Shown here: positions 21,320 to 32,724 of the stretch, one piece after another | How positions within the stretch are numbered: position 1 is the stretch's first letter | How the letters are laid out: every line of letters begins with the position of its first letter | Source: Fonsecaea monophora | Lineage: Eukaryota; Ascomycota; Eurotiomycetes; Chaetothyriales; Herpotrichiellaceae | Direction: 5' to 3' | DNA: 64,000 nucleotides | Assembly (NCBI RefSeq): GCF_001642475.1 | Contig: NW_019174060.1 | Span: 17,711 to 81,710, forward strand | The notes under the pieces: model-generated | What the model was told of the DNA's origin: nothing | What the model saw: the letters and a program-made list of their open reading frames with translations, nothing else | Database searches by the model: none | Translations under genes and position numbers: made by a program

Positions 21320-22135
21320 GGCGGGCTAATGGTCAAATACTCTAGATTCTAGGAAGATGAAATGTCAATCAAGTATGGAAAAGACAACCTCAATAAAATT
21401 GACAGTCAGTTAATCTGGTAAGGGTAAAAGCAGCGCATGCAGCATGTAGTGAAGAGCGACAGCAACCGAGCAAATGCATCTACTTGTACAATCATAAAAT
21501 GTTAACAGCCGAGACGCATAGCTGTCCAAGAGTGTCCAAATATCCAGAAAACCGATCGTGCGACGCCTGGTCGATGGTCGGATATCGTGGCAAGTCAGCC
21601 TTGGGGACAGAAGGTGATGGATGCGTTTGGATACTTTTGGGAGAAGAGACACTGCACAACGCATCACAAGGCGGAGTTCGGACGAATTTAGATGCGTAAG
21701 TTGCGGGTACAGGCACGGGATGCGGAGAAGCACACCTGCACCTTCCCGCCCAGACTACCTCTTGCCTAGGCGTGCCCTCATCCTCACAGCTGCACCAGTT
21801 GCCCAGCCACAGCCTCTCAACCAACCAGGGAACGATATAGACTTCAAACCATAATATAATCACAGTGAATTGCTTTCATTGAATTTCATACTGCCATGAC
21901 ATGTCATGGGTATTTGGAGTGGTCTTGTGAGAAAGCTTCCGAAGGCTCAATTTCCTCAATCACTCCTTGGAATCGACAGTGTATTCCATATCCACAGTCG
22001 CCCCCAACCCATTTGCCCTGTCTCCGTTTTCCTGGAACGCCCAACTCAACTGTACATATCGCTGCTGAAGGTAAAAATGGTTTCCATGATCTAATTCATC
22101 AATCCGCTGTCATTTCCATTCGACATACGCTGCAT
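21320..22135. other. Gene-free stretch
   Basis: Promoter of the CHIP-like gene and 3' region of OLE1. Nothing else is seen. Confidence 0.6.
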
Positions 22136-23578
22136 TCAAGCGGCTCCTGCGGTAGGAGTGTTCTGGAGCACTTTGGTTGGTTGGTACCCAGCTCGAATGA
22201 TCCTTTCGCCAGAGGAATCACGGCTGACTTCACCCTTGGCCTCCAATTGAGACCGCCGCCAGATATCAACCTCACCTCCGCCACGGATGACACCAACTCT
22301 CATTGTCGAAAGCAAGTTGTGAGCTGCGTTGCTGTGCATATACACACCACCATTGAACATGGCAGTGGCATCTTTGCCAATGCCGGAGTTGATCATAGCC
22401 TTGCCACCCGGATGGTCCTTGATGAAATCCGTTACATCGTGAACAATTCCGGCGACAGCAATCAGACCACGGCCGTTCTTGCATTGATCAACGTACTCAT
22501 CCCATTCCATAACAGGAAGTTGATCGAGAGGAACACCCCAATCGAGCCTGGCACGTTTCTGATCAAGCTTCTTTTGTTGTTGCTGAAGGCGACCCTTTTC
22601 GATTTCGTTGCTGCGGAATTGTTTCAGGTCGTACGCAAGACCGAGCTGTTTGCAGGTCCAGATGAACCACTTGGTGGGATCATATTGGTGCCACTCGATC
22701 GCATTGCGGTAATCGGAGGGGAACTCGTGGTGGAAGTTGTGGTAGCCTTCACCTAGAGTAACCAAAGCCGTGATGACGTGGTCACGCGGGGAGTTGCGGT
22801 CGTCAAAAGGTTGGTCTCCCAGCCAGTGGGCCAAAGAGTTGACGCAGAAGGTGGCTTGCTGAACGAAGAAGATTCGGAGAATGCCAGCATAGATGAAACC
22901 ACCCCACCAATCACCCCATCCCAGGCCAGCAACAATAGTAGGCAGGATCAGACCCATGAAGATCACGACCTTGAGATAGTTCTTATGTTGCCAGACGACA
23001 ATCGGGTCTTCGTTCAGATCCGAGATATCGGTACGTCCAATTCTCTTGGGGTTTTGCTTCATGACCATCCAGCCAATGTGAGAATACAGCAGACCCTTGC
23101 GGACAGAGTATGGGTCCTTGTCCGTGTCCGTGTACCTGTGGTGTGCTCGGTGGTCACGCGACCACCATCTGATCGAACCCTCGACAGCACCACCACCAAC
23201 AGCGGCGAGGAAGAATCTCAGAGGCAGAGTGGCGGAATAAGAGGTATGAGCCCATAATCTGTGATATCCAGCTGTGATACCCAACCCAGTGGCAAAGTAA
23301 TATAGCACTGCCCAGACAGCGGTCTTGAGCTGAAGGGGCACCCAGAAGGCCTGGATGCAGCCCCAGAGTGGAATGCCAACGATGAGGGTAACGTTGAGCC
23401 AGTTGACGTGTTTGTACCAATTCGACCGTGTCATGGGCATCTCGGTGATGTGAACTTTCTTGGGGTCATACTTGGTGCTTCGATTGGGTTCGGAGGGCTT
23501 AGCCATCGGCGATGGCTGAGACGACTGAAACTCAGGCTTGACAGCCAGGTCACCAGCGGTGGGTTGAGATGAAGGCAT
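22136..23578 (-). CDS. OLE1: Delta-9 (stearoyl-CoA) fatty acid desaturase with cytochrome b5 domain
   Basis: One exon, 480 residues. The enzyme inserts the first double bond into palmitoyl- and stearoyl-CoA at the endoplasmic reticulum. The three histidine boxes that bind the di-iron centre are intact: HRLWAH (106-111), HRAHH (143-147) and HNFHH (280-284), with hydrophobic spans at about 60-100 and 205-245. The C-terminal third is a fused cytochrome b5, with heme motif HPGG at 389-392, as is usual for fungal OLE1 proteins. The protein ends after GYQPTKVLQNTPTAGAA. A TATA-like element lies about 115 bases upstream of the start codon. Fungal OLE1 is commonly controlled by unsaturated fatty acids, but no specific site was recognised here. 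Confidence 0.97.
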   Translation of the reverse strand: MPSSQPTAGDLAVKPEFQSSQPSPMAKPSEPNRSTKYDPKKVHITEMPMTRSNWYKHVNWLNVTLIVGIPLWGCIQAFWVPLQLKTAVWAVLYYFATGLGITAGYHRLWAHTSYSATLPLRFFLAAVGGGAVEGSIRWWSRDHRAHHRYTDTDKDPYSVRKGLLYSHIGWMVMKQNPKRIGRTDISDLNEDPIVVWQHKNYLKVVIFMGLILPTIVAGLGWGDWWGGFIYAGILRIFFVQQATFCVNSLAHWLGDQPFDDRNSPRDHVITALVTLGEGYHNFHHEFPSDYRNAIEWHQYDPTKWFIWTCKQLGLAYDLKQFRSNEIEKGRLQQQQKKLDQKRARLDWGVPLDQLPVMEWDEYVDQCKNGRGLIAVAGIVHDVTDFIKDHPGGKAMINSGIGKDATAMFNGGVYMHSNAAHNLLSTMRVGVIRGGGEVDIWRRSQLEAKGEVSRDSSGERIIRAGYQPTKVLQNTPTAGAA

Positions 23579-24993
23579 TGCTGAAGCAGTCGAGGTTCAA
23601 CTGATGCCAGAGGTACAGAGGACTGAGGATGGAATGAGGGAATGAAGGGGGGGAAGATCAGGAAGGACTTGGGACCGAAGGCTATATTTATGAGAATGGG
23701 TGAGGATAATCCGAAAGGGTGATGGTGTGTTTGAGTTTCCTCAGATATGTTGAGAGGCGATTGTGGGGAAGTCGGTGGAATGGGTCAGAGGCACAGGCAA
23801 TAAGATCGGAGGCAATACTTCGAGGGTAAGACGATCATGCTCAGCGGATACTCAGACACCAGAGCATTTGCACAACAGACGAATCGTGGACTAAGTGAGG
23901 TCGGCGAGAACCTGGAAATCGGCCAGTCCCTTCGGACAGAAATTTTCCTGGTCTCATGAGGCGGTCTTGATGGGTTCCAAGGTTGGCTGACGATTCCCAA
24001 AAGGCTGGAGTTGGGAAGCGGCAACGCAGCGCAGCTTCCCGGTTGCGAAAAAGATGCTGCAGGGTTTTGTGATTTTTGTTGGGGAAGAGCAACGTCACTA
24101 GTCTCGGCCGGCAGCCTCCTCCGACTGAGATATTATTGGTGGATCGCCTTCGGTGCCTTGCGCTAGAAGCCCGCTAGAAGCCCAGATCCTTGACGCTAGG
24201 AGAATTTTGACTGGGTTTCCCCAACATAACACTGTGGTCTGCATTTTCCGGTCGGACAGACTTGGTAAGAATAGCTACAAAGTGAACGGAGCACCAGGAA
24301 CAGAGGCAACGAGAGCGGTTGCACAGAGACAACCGGTCAGACACTGACTTTCAGCCTCGTTGACGCCCAGAATGCTGCTTTCTGTACGAGTTATAGCAGG
24401 AGGCGCGACCATTCCTCAAATGAGCGACCTCGGCCCAACCGAATTTTAGACTGGAGGCTGAAGGAGCAGGTCAGATCTCGGGTCTGTTGCTCCGAGGCAC
24501 CAGGGGTGCCGCCAGGGGCCAACAGGAGACCAGGGACACTTCTTTGGGAACGGTTGGGGTCTCGCTCTTCGTTTCGGCCCCCGTATTTCGTATTGCTTTT
24601 CCACCCCCAGGCTTCTCTCCTCTTATGCGACCACTATTCCCGGGACAGAATGAGTGATATATCATTGGCTTGTTCTCAACGACAGGGTGTTCTTGGATGC
24701 TGACTCTATCATATGATTTCTGGAGGCGATCATGTCCTTGTTGCGAGCATGTGAGCTGCTCGACATGTCAAACCGTTGGGAAGGAGGCCTTCTCCCGCAG
24801 ATGAGAACTCAACAAGAAGAGATTCCAAAATTGACGTGCTGTCACCTGTCATGATCTCATTGTTTTCCGGTGTGAAGACGTAGTCGTTTCACGGAGATTT
24901 GGCGTCTAGAAATCAAACATGGATTCAACTAGCCCTTCAGACGAGCAGACAATATGGTGGGTGCCTTCAGCGATGTTCTGTATCACCTATGCA
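23579..24993. other. OLE1 upstream region and gene-free stretch, 1.4 kb
   Basis: OLE1 promoter proximally. The distal part has small frames without recognisable character. Nothing else is seen. Confidence 0.6.
23693..23700 (-). promoter_or_regulatory. TATA-like element of OLE1
   Basis: Reads TAAATATA on the minus strand, about 115 bases before the OLE1 start codon, a plausible distance for a core promoter with a short leader. Assigned by sequence and position only. Confidence 0.35.
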
Positions 24994-25515
24994 TCACCAA
25001 GGCACTGCTCTCGGCCCAACATCCAACCCATACGAGCCCTCTTGCCTTATCCCTCCAGCTTGATCCTCAGCCCGCTCCCTGACTTCCTCTCCCATATCGC
25101 CTCCGCTATTCTTCCATCTCTTATGTAGCCTGCGGGCTGCAAGCCTGCCCACTCCCCAAACACCCGCTGCAATAACACTTGCTCCAATTGTAGGGGGAGC
25201 AGCTATCCAAGCCACCCCGGACACCATGCCGCCAACCGCAGTAGCTCCGACTGCGGCCACCAAGGCTCCAACTGCCATATATTTTGCCCAGCGTACCAGG
25301 CGCCAGATGATGAACTGCCCTACATATCGCACTGTGCGGAGCAGTGCGCGCGTTCGAAATCGAGCAGGCTTCTCGGCTGTGTTGGCAGTCGGCGAGATGA
25401 GGTAGTTCAGGTTGCGTTTGGCGGAAATCAAGGCAGAGTTGGATTGTTGTTGAACAGCAGTGTCCCCGTCGTCTATAGCTGAGGCGATTGACGCCTTGCC
25501 CCGAGAGGGTGCCAT
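24994..25515 (-). CDS. Small uncharacterised membrane protein
   Basis: A single exon with ATG at 25515 and 173 residues. I do not recognise a named family. The N-terminal 40 residues are polar, including a Gln-Gln-Gln run. RFRTRALLRTVRYVGQFIIWRLVRW is a basic amphipathic stretch. It is followed by two Gly/Ala-rich hydrophobic segments (about 80-105 and 108-125) broken by APPTIGA, consistent with a membrane hairpin, then ARRLHKRWK and a charged tail. Codon use matches the neighbouring genes. It lies between OLE1 and the divergent oxidoreductase. Confidence 0.7.
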   Translation of the reverse strand: MAPSRGKASIASAIDDGDTAVQQQSNSALISAKRNLNYLISPTANTAEKPARFRTRALLRTVRYVGQFIIWRLVRWAKYMAVGALVAAVGATAVGGMVSGVAWIAAPPTIGASVIAAGVWGVGRLAARRLHKRWKNSGGDMGEEVRERAEDQAGGIRQEGSYGLDVGPRAVPW

Positions 25516-26021
25516 GGTCGACTAGGGTCTGATAGTTAGATCCTAAGAAACAAGATGGATGATATAGGCAGACTTGGTGCGCAGGAAAGGTTGGTTGACG
25601 GCTTCAGTGGTGAAAAGAGTCTCCCACATGCCTCAAGTCCAAACATTGTTTGGATGATATATTGTGACGTAATTGGCCTATGCACGACACAGCCTCGTCG
25701 GTCTCGGGGCTCAAACATTGCTTCTTGTACGTTTCAAACTTGCTTGTAGATCCTGTCCCGTTCCAACATGCTGAGCACCTACCAACGCCGGTATAGAGGT
25801 ATCTGGACTCATGTTTCGAATCTATGCGACATGCACATACATACCTTGTGAAGGCCATATTGTGTGGAAGTACAGTAAATCGACTTCCCAAAATGAGGCT
25901 AGTGGCGTGTCGGATATTGACCGGGAAAACTCCGACCTTCTTACCACGGATATTTTAGTCGACAGCTTATCCTTGCAGTGGGCTGATCTACTTGTAGGGT
26001 GCTTGCATCCACCAGCACACA
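25516..26021. other. Divergent intergenic region
   Basis: About 500 bases between head-to-head start codons of the small membrane protein and the oxidoreductase. No specific element is assigned. Confidence 0.5.
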
Positions 26022-27272
26022 ATGTCAAGGGGTGTGCCAAAGAAAGTCTTCGACGCGGTGGTCGTTGGCGCAGGAGGTGCAGGTGTCGCAACGGTTGGCG
26101 CGCTCCTCCACTTTAACCAAACCTTTAGGATCGGATGGGTAGATCCAGACTTCTCGGGGGGACGAATATCAAAGAAATATAGGGATGTATCGAGGTGTGT
26201 ATGAGAGACTCCAAGACCTCCCACTGCTCAAGATTGGCAGATGAACTCTTCTGACGCTTGTAGCAACACCAAAACATCTCTGTTCCGACAGTATGCCGAC
26301 GCTTTCGAGCCGTTCCGTCAGATTGTGGCTTCGACGCCAAAGCCACACGCTGTGACTGTACTCGAAGCCCTCGATCAGAACCGAGGCTGCCGTCTTCAAT
26401 ATGCAGCGGACATGCTGACAATGTTGACGACTGGCCTGCGCAGACATGCCAACGTCGAGACACACATGGGAACCTTGTCTCGAGGGGATTTCCAAACTTC
26501 GTCGGCCTCTTGGTCAATGGATCTCGACCCAACGACCCGCGGGCCAACCCAAAAGATCTTCTCCCGAAACGTCATCATGTGCACAGGCTCATCGCCCACG
26601 ACGATACCGCTACCTTGTTCGTCGCCGACCATACTCGACCTCGACGTCGTCCTGGACCGACAGGCACTACGAGCCAGTCTGCCAATGACGGGTGCAGGTC
26701 CGGTTGTCGGAGTGATAGGCACATCTCACAGCGCCATCGTCGCCATCATGAACCTGTACGAATTGGCAACAAGCACCCACCCGCATCTTCACATCAAGTG
26801 GTTCGTCCGCAGCCCCATGACCTACGCCGTCGAGATGGACGGCTGGATCCTGCGCGACAACACCGGCCTGAAAGGCGCCTCGGCAGACTTTGCCCGCGCA
26901 CACTTGGAAGACGATAAACTGCCAGGGTCGCCGGTGGGGGAGTTCCTCACCAAGGTCGACTGCCCAGACGTCCGGGACGCATCAATGATCCCTCACTTGG
27001 ACTCGTGCACGCATGTCGTCGAGGCCATCGGCTACACGAGAGACCCGCTGCCCCGGCTCTCCGTCGACGGCACGGCCCTCGAGGGTATCATCAGCTACGA
27101 TCCAACCAACGGCGCGCTTTTGGACGGCAACGGCCACGTCGTCCCGCACGCGTACGGCGCCGGCATTGCCTTCCCAGAGCGAGTCACCGATCCGGCAGGG
27201 AACACCGAAAGCGCCGTCGGCCTGTGGAAATTCATCAAGTATCTGAACCGGGTTGTCCCGACGTGGTGTTAG
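26022..27272 (+). CDS. FAD/NAD(P)-dependent oxidoreductase
   Basis: Exons 26022-26194 and 26264-27272 give 393 residues. An N-terminal Rossmann fold for FAD is clear: FDAVVVGAGGAGVATVGALL (GxGxxG type, residues about 10-29). A second dinucleotide site, GPVVGVIGTSHSAIVAIMNL, lies near 236. A typical C-terminal FAD signature, HVVEAIGYTRDPLP, follows, and the last part ends with AVGLWKFIKYLNRV. The splice restores YRDVSSNTKTSLF, a pattern I associate with fungal pyridine-nucleotide oxidoreductase-like proteins. The substrate is unknown and no redox-active CxxC is seen, so it is not a thioredoxin or glutathione reductase type. A distant relation to N-hydroxylating monooxygenases is possible. Confidence 0.82.
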
Positions 27273-30200
27273 CGCTTTTCAACTCCGACAGCGTATTCAG
27301 AGACAGGCAGAAAATACCACGGGAGGCAGGAGAGGCAGAGCAAGGAAGAGAGATGGAAGAAAACAGCTGAGAGAAGCTATTAAACCCCTGCCCTCGTCGA
27401 GGCAAGTCCGATTACCACGACGTTTGCTTTCCCGGAAGTGTTAAGCATCAAGGATAAACCATATTCTCTTCTTCCTCACGCTTGTATTAACCTGCCGACC
27501 GCAAGCATGATTTGCAATTTACACCATCTATAGACACAAGAAGCGGCGGCAGTGGCGGCGACGAAATTTGTTCCTGGGAATGCCACAGAATAAACAGGAC
27601 GGACTGGAGTGATACAACGCTGGATTGGATTGATGGAGTGGCTGAGGCGCCCTTTCGATAGACATCGTCTAAATTTCCGGTGGAAATCCAGGCGTACTTA
27701 GTCGCAAAATACATACATACATGATGCTCTAGAAAACGAGGCCCGCAGAATTTCGGAAGCCGTGTCATCACGCTTTGGTCATAAGCTATGGAGGACTTAC
27801 AAAGGACGGTGAGGGGCTCGCCATACAACCATCTTCTTGTTCGCGCGTAACAGAACATATTGGAACATAGAGATGAAGAGACCAAACTCCAGCCGTAGTA
27901 GGTGAGAGTATGCGAAGGAAGACAAAGTGCCGAACGATTGTGAGAGGAACCGATCACAATTGTGCAGGAGAGGATCATCATACGAGGTACTTTGCGGGAG
28001 GTACCTGTTGGAAATCCTTTTTAGATCCCAGATGTTATCGCCCTAGAGAGAGATGGTCGAGTTGAGCCAAGCCATATTCAGGCTCAGTTGTGCAGCGTCT
28101 AAACTTGGTGACAGATCCTCGTGGCGCAGATCTATATTTCTACTCTCCAAAGTATGGTGATTGGACAGCTCTAAAGCCTAAGAAGGACGCCAACTAAGCA
28201 TCTTGAGCTTCAGGAATCCAGGAATAGGGGCCCAAGTGGTTCTGATATGTATGTTGTGTGTCGTAGGATTGGAAGGATGTTGGAGTTTGGAAACCAGCAG
28301 CTACGGGACCGCCTTACAATGATGTTTAGGAGCAGCGACGAGGCTTTTGGTGGCTGGATGGTAGCCAGATCAGGTCGATATCAAGCCTGTACATACATTT
28401 CTGCTCTCGTGAACGGATGCATCAAACACGTACTAAGTGTACAGAGTAGTCCTTTTATAGTTGATCGAAGGATACATTGCCCACTTGAGCTGAGATTCAC
28501 CAGGAGGGAGGTGCCTGTACCCGTGTAAAACGGGAGGATCCCTGGGCCTGGGGCCATATAATGATGCGAGATCTGCCGCGAGAATCTAGTACATCGTCAT
28601 CAGGACGGTGATTTCTGAGCTCTGCCAAAAATGGAGGTTCGCTGACGTTGAAGGCCCGTAAGCTTGAAGCTTAGCGACAAAATGAACAGAGATCAAGGCC
28701 TGGTACCTGTTGACTGTTGGATTTGGTATCAGCTCTGCCCCAGACTTAGTCGAATGTCAGTTTAGATATCCCCTTTGTGGTAATACAGCAACCTTTGTCG
28801 CTTCAGTCCGCCAGCTCTTGGAGTTGCCGAGACGTTCTCCGATCATCACTTTCCTCCACATGCCCTTTGAGTTGTCAATCCAGTGCCTCTTTCAATGTCG
28901 ATGTACTGTAACACCACTTGTAAAGCTCTCGGCCACAATGGATGGCGATGGCGCGTTTTCAGGAGACAGGGGCGACGGGTGCATTCGCCATGCTGTAGAC
29001 GATCCATAAGGTCGCTCATACTTTCCATCCCAAATGCATCCCTTTCCACAAGGAGATGGAGGAATCTTCAATGACACGGCCAGACATATGGTTGTTTGCC
29101 GCCCGTTCCGATTGACGGAGAGGCGAATCGAGGGACTGCTCTTACAAGGATCAACGAACATCACGGCCTCTCGAGCCGGCAACCATGAATAAGCCCACAA
29201 AAAGTTGGAAGATCGTGGATGATCCAGCACGTGCCGAGCCACATTCCCGCCATAAGGAACCTGCCAGCTCGCTCAGAGGAGAATGTCACCTTTGGTTTCC
29301 GATTCCCGATCATCCTGATGTGCCAGGTGGGTATCAGACATTGACCGCGTCTCCGGTCAGATAATATCCAGAGAGGCAGAATACTTTGGCGGTATTATGC
29401 ATTTCGCATTCATTCATGGGTGATTTTTTATGCCAGAACGAGAAACAGCAGGGTGTCGGCTTGGGGATGAGGAGTGGCGTCTCACCCTTCTTCCCGCAAA
29501 CGTGTGCCTGAGGCCACACAGAGAGGTGAGCATGGGATGCGCCGAAAGAGTGTAGCTGTGAATGATCCGATGACATTGTTGACGACCTTGGCGGGGTAGT
29601 CAAAGTACCTGCGTCAGCGCGGGTCTTGTCCTGTAGGTTGTGTCACTGTTGGAGAACAATGGCCAGAGTTCCGTGTGCACTATGTCTGAGGTATTATTTC
29701 CTCCGGATTGTGACCGGCTCGAATTTATACTCCTCCTCCTACTCTGCACAAGGCTGCTGGGCCGGTTTGAGACATACCGGACTCGTGCTTCTGGTAGTCT
29801 AACGTCAGGGATCTAGGTAGGTGATGATCATCTGGGGTATTATTAGCAACATGGTCACTGAGCAGAGAGATGCGCAGATGAATACGCGGCCAAGCCCAGG
29901 TCGATCTGTCGCGTGCCGCTGTTTAAGCCCTTTGAGGAAGGGCAAAGTCTTGTTTTGTGGTGCTCATCGACTTGCAGAATTACGGGATGGTAACAATGGG
30001 CGGGCGTGGCGAGTTGAGGATTGAGATGATGGTTGCGAATACGCGTCATGACTTGCCTAGAGGCACCAGTGGGTGATTAGCCCGTGGTCTAGTTCTACCT
30101 AGTGAGTGCCCCGGCTTGCGAGGTTGATAGGCGACACGATAGGCACCTTGGGCCCCAAACCGGCATTTGTTAGGTGTTGAGTTGACGAGAACCCGGCCTC

Positions 30201-31200
30201 GGCAGAACACCTATTCCGGCCCCTCTACTTCGACGTGCTTGTCGCCCCTCGGTCGGTTTCCACCAACCCCTCACGCCAGCTGCGACAAGCTCCACCACCC
30301 TCTCCTTCTCCCTTCAGGTCAGCATGGGGAGCTGTGGTTGTGCTTGTCGCAGCCCGTCTCAAGGTCTCCCATCCCCCTGCTTCATACATACTCGTACGAG
30401 TGCCATTCGCATCTTCTGACGCCCTGCCTGCCGCCCGACCTTGACACGCAATATTCACGCAGGTAAAAGGGGTTCAATCACAGGACAGGACTGAGAGGCA
30501 CCCTTGCCTGCGACAGACGGAAATTTTCTTTTCCTCGTCATCAACGCTGGTGGAAATCCAAGGATAACCGCCGGATATCCCCATCACCTCGTATCCAAGC
30601 TGGACAGGTTGTGTGCTGTGGTATACGATATCCTAAACCAATCAATCGAGACCACCAACGTCTTGGACCGCCCAAGGTTCTGTGTGGATCACTCCACGTA
30701 TCCCGGCGTTCCGATCAGCTGCACCTTGGAGGGCTGCCTCGATCGCCGACCAGGACATTAAACAACTTCTGTGACAAGTTCTCAAACACGAAACTGTTGC
30801 GGTAGCCAGTCCTTCCAACACAGCCCCAATAGTGCTTCCAAATCATCCCTGTCTCCTTTGCGCTGTGAACCAGCGACTATCCGCCCATCACCCGTTCTCT
30901 GCGTTGATCCTTCGTTGACGGATGTAAGCAGCATCGCCCGGCCGCTAACTTCTCTGCCTCTGAATTGCCAACGAAGGGTGTCATGGCACACTGCTCAACT
31001 CTGTGCTCGATATAATACACTCCGCGTCCTGTCTGCTCAGTAATAAGCCTTCGTGTCCCGATATCGTGTCCAACCTGGACGCACCTCGCCGAACCAACAC
31101 CCGTATAATTTGATCAGAAGGTGGGGTTTCTGCGAAGAGCCGGACGAGGGTTATTGCTTTGGAGCACGAAGAGAAGGCGGTAGCACCATATACAACAAAC
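27273..31200. other. Large gene-free stretch, 3.9 kb
   Basis: No frame with a proper start and recognisable protein character was found on either strand, and no tRNA-like or repeat structure apart from the palindrome at 30390. The last several hundred bases (about 30450-31200) are pyrimidine-rich and are probably the promoter and leader of the RING gene. A long non-coding transcript or a badly eroded gene cannot be excluded. Confidence 0.5.
30390..30401. repeat. Perfect 12-bp palindrome
   Basis: ACTCGTACGAGT, the same core as the 14-base palindrome at 2434-2447, here in the upstream region of the RING gene. Confidence 0.75.
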
Positions 31201-32724
31201 ATGGTTGTCGCTCGGGATTTTCAGAGATGGCTGGCCATCTTCGTCACAGCGCTGACCTTCTTGTGCTCAAGAACAGCGGCTCAGACTATTGCACCGTCAA
31301 ACACCACACACGATCTCCTTCCCTTCTCGTCCTCCCCCAGATTCATCCTGAATGGCACCGAGTTTGCCGATCTGCCTGAGATACAGATGGCACCATTGGG
31401 TCCTTATGCGCAAATGTCACATCAAGGCTTTGTGCAAATTCGAGTGCAAGGACATCTGGTCAATATCGATGCCTCCAATGCCAACGACATTGCAGACGTG
31501 GATCAGTTTTCCTATATTTCCTGCGATCCAGAAGATTATCCTAACAACTTGGATGCCAGCGAAGTCTTTCGCATTGTGGTGAATTCACCAAGGGCAAACA
31601 TCGTCATCCTATACAGCGAGACAAGCGACCATTGCATTGCGACAGGCCTAGACGGGCTCCCGACAATCGGAGGAATCTTGACCACCACCGACAGCGCCAC
31701 TGCATCCAGGTTGGCGAAACTGGACCTGACACAAGAAAGCACCGGCACAGCCACGATCCTCCCAGATCTGACGTCTTACACCAATTCCTCTGCGCCTGGG
31801 TTCAACGGGAACGGTGGCATTGGCCAATCCCCAACAACTGCAGTTGCCATGATAATTTTGTATTCGATTACCGGCATTATCACCGCTCTCTTCGTTGTCA
31901 TTATTGTCACCGGTGCCATCCGGGCCCACAGACATCCTGAAAGGTATGGGCCTCGAAACATCGCGGGCAGAGGGAGACAGAGCCGCGCAAAGGGTATTGC
32001 ACGTGCCATGCTCGAGACCCTCCCAATTGTCAAGTTCGGTGATCATCAAGACCTTCCCGCTGCCAAACCAACGGAAGGATCAGACATTGAAATGAATGCT
32101 GGAAATACCCCCGGGGGCGACGGCCATAATCCGGATTCAAACAACAAAGCCGCGGCTGGAGAGGTTGTCACTTCCGAATCCAGCAGCGACCGAGCGGCAG
32201 CAGTGATCGCCACCAACAACCCAGATGGCACCGATGCAGAAGGTCAACTGGGCTGTTCGATCTGTACCGAGGATTTCAAGAAGGGAGAGGAAGTGCGTGT
32301 ATTGCCCTGTAACCACAAATTCCATCCTGACTGCATTGACCCATGGCTTCTCAATGTCAGCGGAACGTGTCCGCTGTGTCGAATCGATCTGAGACCGCAG
32401 AATCAAGAGATTGAAGGAGAGGAACGGAGAGGTTCGACCGCCACAGCGGACCAGGATGGCCAATTCCCACCGCCACTCCCTCCTGCTAGGCCCGCCGACA
32501 CCAACGGCAGTCCCCAACGAGGGGGACGAAGGGAAACTGTCTCCAACCTTCGACACCTGGCGTCCGGGTCTCGAGACGAGCGCATTGCAGCGCTGAGGCG
32601 GTTACGGCAGGAGACTCTGCGATCCAACCGTCCGACAAACGATGAAGAGCGGTCTGGTCTAGCCAGGAGGTTCCGAGAAAGATTCCGAATCCGAACTGAA
32701 AGGCGTGATGCCACGACCGAATGA
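31201..32724 (+). CDS. Membrane RING-H2 E3 ubiquitin ligase (PA-TM-RING-like)
   Basis: One exon from ATG at 31201 (context AACATGG), 507 residues. An N-terminal signal peptide ends near CSRTAAQ. A luminal domain of about 190 residues with N-glycosylation sites follows; it shows the loose pattern of a protease-associated domain. One transmembrane helix, AVAMIILYSITGIITALFVVIIVTG, covers about 215-240. The cytosolic part is low-complexity and then carries a RING-H2 finger: CSICTEDFKKGEEV from about 351, CNHKFHPDCIDPWL, then CPLCR. The tail is Arg-rich. Such ligases act in endosomes, Golgi or vacuole membranes on membrane cargo. The frame is open further upstream to 31159, but without an ATG. 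Confidence 0.88.
   Translation: MVVARDFQRWLAIFVTALTFLCSRTAAQTIAPSNTTHDLLPFSSSPRFILNGTEFADLPEIQMAPLGPYAQMSHQGFVQIRVQGHLVNIDASNANDIADVDQFSYISCDPEDYPNNLDASEVFRIVVNSPRANIVILYSETSDHCIATGLDGLPTIGGILTTTDSATASRLAKLDLTQESTGTATILPDLTSYTNSSAPGFNGNGGIGQSPTTAVAMIILYSITGIITALFVVIIVTGAIRAHRHPERYGPRNIAGRGRQSRAKGIARAMLETLPIVKFGDHQDLPAAKPTEGSDIEMNAGNTPGGDGHNPDSNNKAAAGEVVTSESSSDRAAAVIATNNPDGTDAEGQLGCSICTEDFKKGEEVRVLPCNHKFHPDCIDPWLLNVSGTCPLCRIDLRPQNQEIEGEERRGSTATADQDGQFPPPLPPARPADTNGSPQRGGRRETVSNLRHLASGSRDERIAALRRLRQETLRSNRPTNDEERSGLARRFRERFRIRTERRDATTE

Noticed and set aside
28892..29242. 116-codon minus-strand open frame in the large gap.
   Set aside because: It starts with GTG rather than ATG and has no recognised motif.
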